DNA of 6,196 bases from the NCBI GenBank assembly GCA_003649515.1, contig QMSC01000080.1:1-6196 (forward strand), in the 5' to 3' direction. A program made the position numbers and the translations under genes. Of this stretch, positions 3,779 to 6,196 are shown piece by piece. Numbering within the stretch: the stretch's first letter is position 1; every line of letters starts with the position of its first letter. The DNA comes from Thermoprotei archaeon (GTDB lineage Archaea > Thermoproteota > Thermoprotei > Thermofilales > B20-G17). The notes under the pieces were generated by a model that worked only from the letters and a program-made list of their open reading frames with translations, was not told the origin of the DNA and made no database searches.

Positions 3779-6196
3779 GTGAATCAGCTCGACAGGTTGA
3801 TAGGAGTGATAAAAATAGGAAAGCTCATCATTATAGCGTTAACGCTACTACTTATAGGGGGTAATGCTTTCATAGCTTTAGGAGAGCCAGATAGTCCTAT
3901 CGAACTCGCTTCTGATGATGTGAAGCTAGACAATATCTTGAAGCACATATATTTTCTCTCTTCTATTGGTAGTAGGTATCCTGGCTATCCTGGCTGCGAG
4001 AAAGCGGCAAATTACATTTACAACTACCTAGCTAACGAGCTTGGCTTAAACACGTTTACCTTAAGCTATAGGGCTCTCATACCCTATGACCAAAACTCTA
4101 CATTGACCATTCTTAGGCCCATTAGGAAAACCTTCAGGGTTTACGCCCTTTCCCCGAACATGGTTGAACTTTGTAGAACTCCTCCTGGAGGAGTAGAGGG
4201 TGAGCTCATATATGTTGGCAAGAGCGATATAGAATCCCTTAAGGACATCGGTGGCAAAATAGTTTTAATCGACTACAACTCTGGAGCGAACTGGCTCTAC
4301 TTGAAAAACTTGGGCGCCAAGGCCGTCATTTTCGTAGAACCCGAGGATACAACAATTTTCGAAGAAGAATGCAAGATAATGGACATTCCAGTGAACTTTC
4401 CAAGAGTAATAGTTAAGAGGAAGGATGCAAAGAGCTTATTAAGCCTACTAGAAAAAGAGAGAGTTTTCGTGAAGCTTAACGTAGACGTGTTTTGGAAGGA
4501 GGTGGAGCTAAGAAATATTTTCTCAATAATTCCCGGCACTTGTAGCGATTTAGAGAACATAGTTATGATTGCAGCCCACTATGATGCATATTCGGCAGTA
4601 CCGGCGTTAACTCCCGCCGCTGATAGTGCAAGCGGGGTAGCCACGTTACTAGAATTTGCTAGAGTCTTGAAGAAAAATAGACCTCTAAGAACAGTTATAA
4701 TAGCCGCGTTTTCGGGCTCTGCGATAGGTATGGCTGGCGCAAGGTACTTCTCCGAGCAAATATTTTATAGGCACTGGGAGAAGCCCCTCGTAATCAACGG
4801 GAACAGGGGAAGAGTTTCGCTGAAGGGGACGGACATAAGGCTCATCTTCGTCCTTGACCTATCCTCTGAATCATCCTTCATGGCCCTCTTCGCGCAAGGG
4901 GCATTTTACGGCTGGTTTGACTGGGCTCGAGTGGGGGGATTGGAGCCCCTGCTATCATACTTTAAGAAGATAGGGAGCTACGATGATAGGAAATGGATCT
5001 ACGAGCTTTACGGCAGGAAGTATAGGCTCTACATTCCAGCAATATTCTTTGGTGAACGGAAGGTTATACCGTACACTATTGTGAGTAGGCTTCCAGTAAT
5101 CCATATGGGCGAAGTCTTTAACCACGCAGGCGTTCTTGCACTAACCTTCTATACAGTAAATAGATTCTGCCAGGGAACGATAGCAGATACCCGTGATAAG
5201 GTTAATCCTAGGAACCTCAAGCCACAAACTGAGCTAGTATACCAGTTGATATACACACTTCTTAACGATCCTGACACGCACGTAGACAATATGCTTAAAA
5301 GCCTTCTGCACTTCCCTTCAAGGACTGCACCGCGAGGTTTCGCGTTGCTAAGAGGCAGGTTTTGGTACTTCGACGAACCTAGTCTTACCTTAAGGTCGGA
5401 CTGGAACCAGGTCTTAGACAAAGACGACATTATTGTGGTTTACGTTAGAATGATTAGTCCTGAAGAGGGCTATAGACACTGTTTTATATCAAGGGCAAAT
5501 GCAACGGGATTCTTCGAAATTCCCGGTTTAAAGCCCTCAGGATGGGCTCTGGGAGCATATCCCTACGAGATAGCAGTTTTCGTCATCGACAATAGGACAG
5601 GTCAAATAAAATGGGCTACGGATCAAGGCTCGCTCGGAAAAAGCCTATGGCCTCACGGCACAACGTTCACCTTAAGCAGTATGGAAGAAGCGTCTGGTAT
5701 GAAAGCGGTTAACCTTGTGTTGTTTAAGTGTGGAGTCCTAACCCTACATGGATGCATGTTCGATCCCGAGTCTCTGCTTCCGCTAAAGCCTGAGGAAGTT
5801 AAATTCATAGTTCTTGAGACTACAACCCAAAAGGTTTTAGAGCAATACGGAGTCTGCACTTCCAGACTTCACCGAACGTTATCGCTAATACCTTTCAGAG
5901 GGAGCTACGTGTTCTTATGTCAAGACGCCGTCTTCTTCCTCCCTCCAGACATCAAAGTAGACATAGTGCTTGCAGACGTAAGGACTAATGTTATCATAGG
6001 AATCCTCAGAAATAAGCGCGTTGGCTTGGGCGAGTATAGGAGCATAAAGCTCTGCCAGCTCGAGTTTGCCAAAAACATTTTAGAAGTATCAAGGAGAATG
6101 TTGGAAAATATTAGAGACCAACCAACATTGGCGGGACCTCTCGACCTTGCCGAAGGATACTATGATAGTGCTCTTAGAGAATACAAGAAAGGAGTA
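3779..6196 (+). CDS. Large exported M28-peptidase-like protein with PA-like domain, apparently catalytically inactive (3' partial)
   Basis: The frame is open for 806 codons to the right edge, so the C-terminus is missing. GTG 3779 is preferred because an in-frame TAG lies just before it and GGAAG (3769-3773) is 5 bases upstream; TTG 3797 and GTG 3806 are alternatives. Residues 16-34 (LIIIALTLLLIGGNAF onward) form a signal or membrane anchor, so the rest is probably extracellular. GSRYPGYPGCEKAANYI is the usual M28 opening. Residues of about 130-240 form a PA-like domain (GGKIVLIDYNSG, LGAKAVIFVEPED). The M28 core follows with AAHYDAY (His267, Asp269) and AADSASG (Asp282). The strand normally carrying the Glu-Glu pair reads AFSGSAIGMAGARYF, with Ser314-Ala315 at those positions. 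Asp360 is kept. The usual YHTPxDT motif reads CQGTIADT, with Gly466 for the metal His. Residues of about 540-610 (ATGFFEIPGLKP) suggest a beta-sandwich, then an unassigned region. Family membership is fairly sure. Loss of activity is inferred from alignment by eye. A scaffold or binding role is possible. Confidence 0.88.
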   Translation, partial: MNQLDRLIGVIKIGKLIIIALTLLLIGGNAFIALGEPDSPIELASDDVKLDNILKHIYFLSSIGSRYPGYPGCEKAANYIYNYLANELGLNTFTLSYRALIPYDQNSTLTILRPIRKTFRVYALSPNMVELCRTPPGGVEGELIYVGKSDIESLKDIGGKIVLIDYNSGANWLYLKNLGAKAVIFVEPEDTTIFEEECKIMDIPVNFPRVIVKRKDAKSLLSLLEKERVFVKLNVDVFWKEVELRNIFSIIPGTCSDLENIVMIAAHYDAYSAVPALTPAADSASGVATLLEFARVLKKNRPLRTVIIAAFSGSAIGMAGARYFSEQIFYRHWEKPLVINGNRGRVSLKGTDIRLIFVLDLSSESSFMALFAQGAFYGWFDWARVGGLEPLLSYFKKIGSYDDRKWIYELYGRKYRLYIPAIFFGERKVIPYTIVSRLPVIHMGEVFNHAGVLALTFYTVNRFCQGTIADTRDKVNPRNLKPQTELVYQLIYTLLNDPDTHVDNMLKSLLHFPSRTAPRGFALLRGRFWYFDEPSLTLRSDWNQVLDKDDIIVVYVRMISPEEGYRHCFISRANATGFFEIPGLKPSGWALGAYPYEIAVFVIDNRTGQIKWATDQGSLGKSLWPHGTTFTLSSMEEASGMKAVNLVLFKCGVLTLHGCMFDPESLLPLKPEEVKFIVLETTTQKVLEQYGVCTSRLHRTLSLIPFRGSYVFLCQDAVFFLPPDIKVDIVLADVRTNVIIGILRNKRVGLGEYRSIKLCQLEFAKNILEVSRRMLENIRDQPTLAGPLDLAEGYYDSALREYKKGV

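Noticed and set aside
3977..3994. Tandem 9-base repeat TATCCTGGC x2
   Set aside because: It encodes YPGYPG within the normal M28 opening motif (GxRxPGxPG), so coding constraint explains it.
4297..4560. Minus-strand 87-codon ORF inside the M28-like gene
   Set aside because: It is a shadow of the well-supported plus-strand frame. It is Ser/Thr/Phe/Leu-rich low-information text with no start signals. The same applies to minus ORFs at 5149-5430 and 5653-5859.
4709..4753. Sequencing error or frameshift explaining the missing Glu-Glu in the M28-like protein
   Set aside because: The flanking residues (AAF before, GMAGARYF after) align in the same frame at the right spacing, and a separate His-to-Gly change is also present.

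Overview
The window looks like a chromosomal segment of a thermophilic archaeon, most likely of the Thermoproteota/Korarchaeota type. The evidence is strong use of AGG/AGA for arginine and ATA for isoleucine, AT-rich TATA-like boxes about 25-35 bases ahead of start codons, short or absent leaders, GGAG-type ribosome sites, and protein families common in such genomes. This placement is by inspection only; there is no rRNA or marker gene here.

Layout: (1) bases 1-754, + strand, the last 250 residues of a ferredoxin-like aldo/keto reductase with two cysteine clusters; its N-terminus lies outside the window. (2) 854-1516, +, a complete PIG-L/LmbE-type zinc de-N-acetylase. (3) 1517-1681, a spacer with a doubtful 30-codon ORF and the promoter of the next gene. 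(4) 1682-3079, +, a complete sulfatase-fold protein of the alkaline phosphatase superfamily with threonine where true sulfatases carry the formylglycine cysteine. (5) 3080-3378, a roughly 300-base stretch between convergent genes with a perfect short hairpin and a frame with several stops that may be a decayed gene. (6) 3379-3693, - strand, a small unrecognised membrane protein. (7) 3694-3778, a compact divergent promoter region holding a 10-base direct repeat. (8) 3779 to the window end, +, at least 806 codons of a large exported M28-peptidase-like protein with an N-terminal membrane anchor and a PA-like domain. It runs off the right edge, is open throughout, and starts at GTG.

The most notable point is the M28-like protein. 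It keeps the HxD motif and the bridging aspartate, but the paired glutamates and the final histidine of the family's metal and catalytic site appear to be replaced (Ser-Ala and Gly). It therefore looks like a non-catalytic surface protein rather than an aminopeptidase. The genes do not form one tight operon: most have their own TATA-like box and spacers of about 85-300 bases. The deacetylase and the sulfatase-fold protein could both act on glycans or glycolipids. The coincidence of PIG-L-like, Thr-type sulfatase-fold and inactive M28-like genes recalls parts of the eukaryotic GPI-anchor machinery, but that is speculation.
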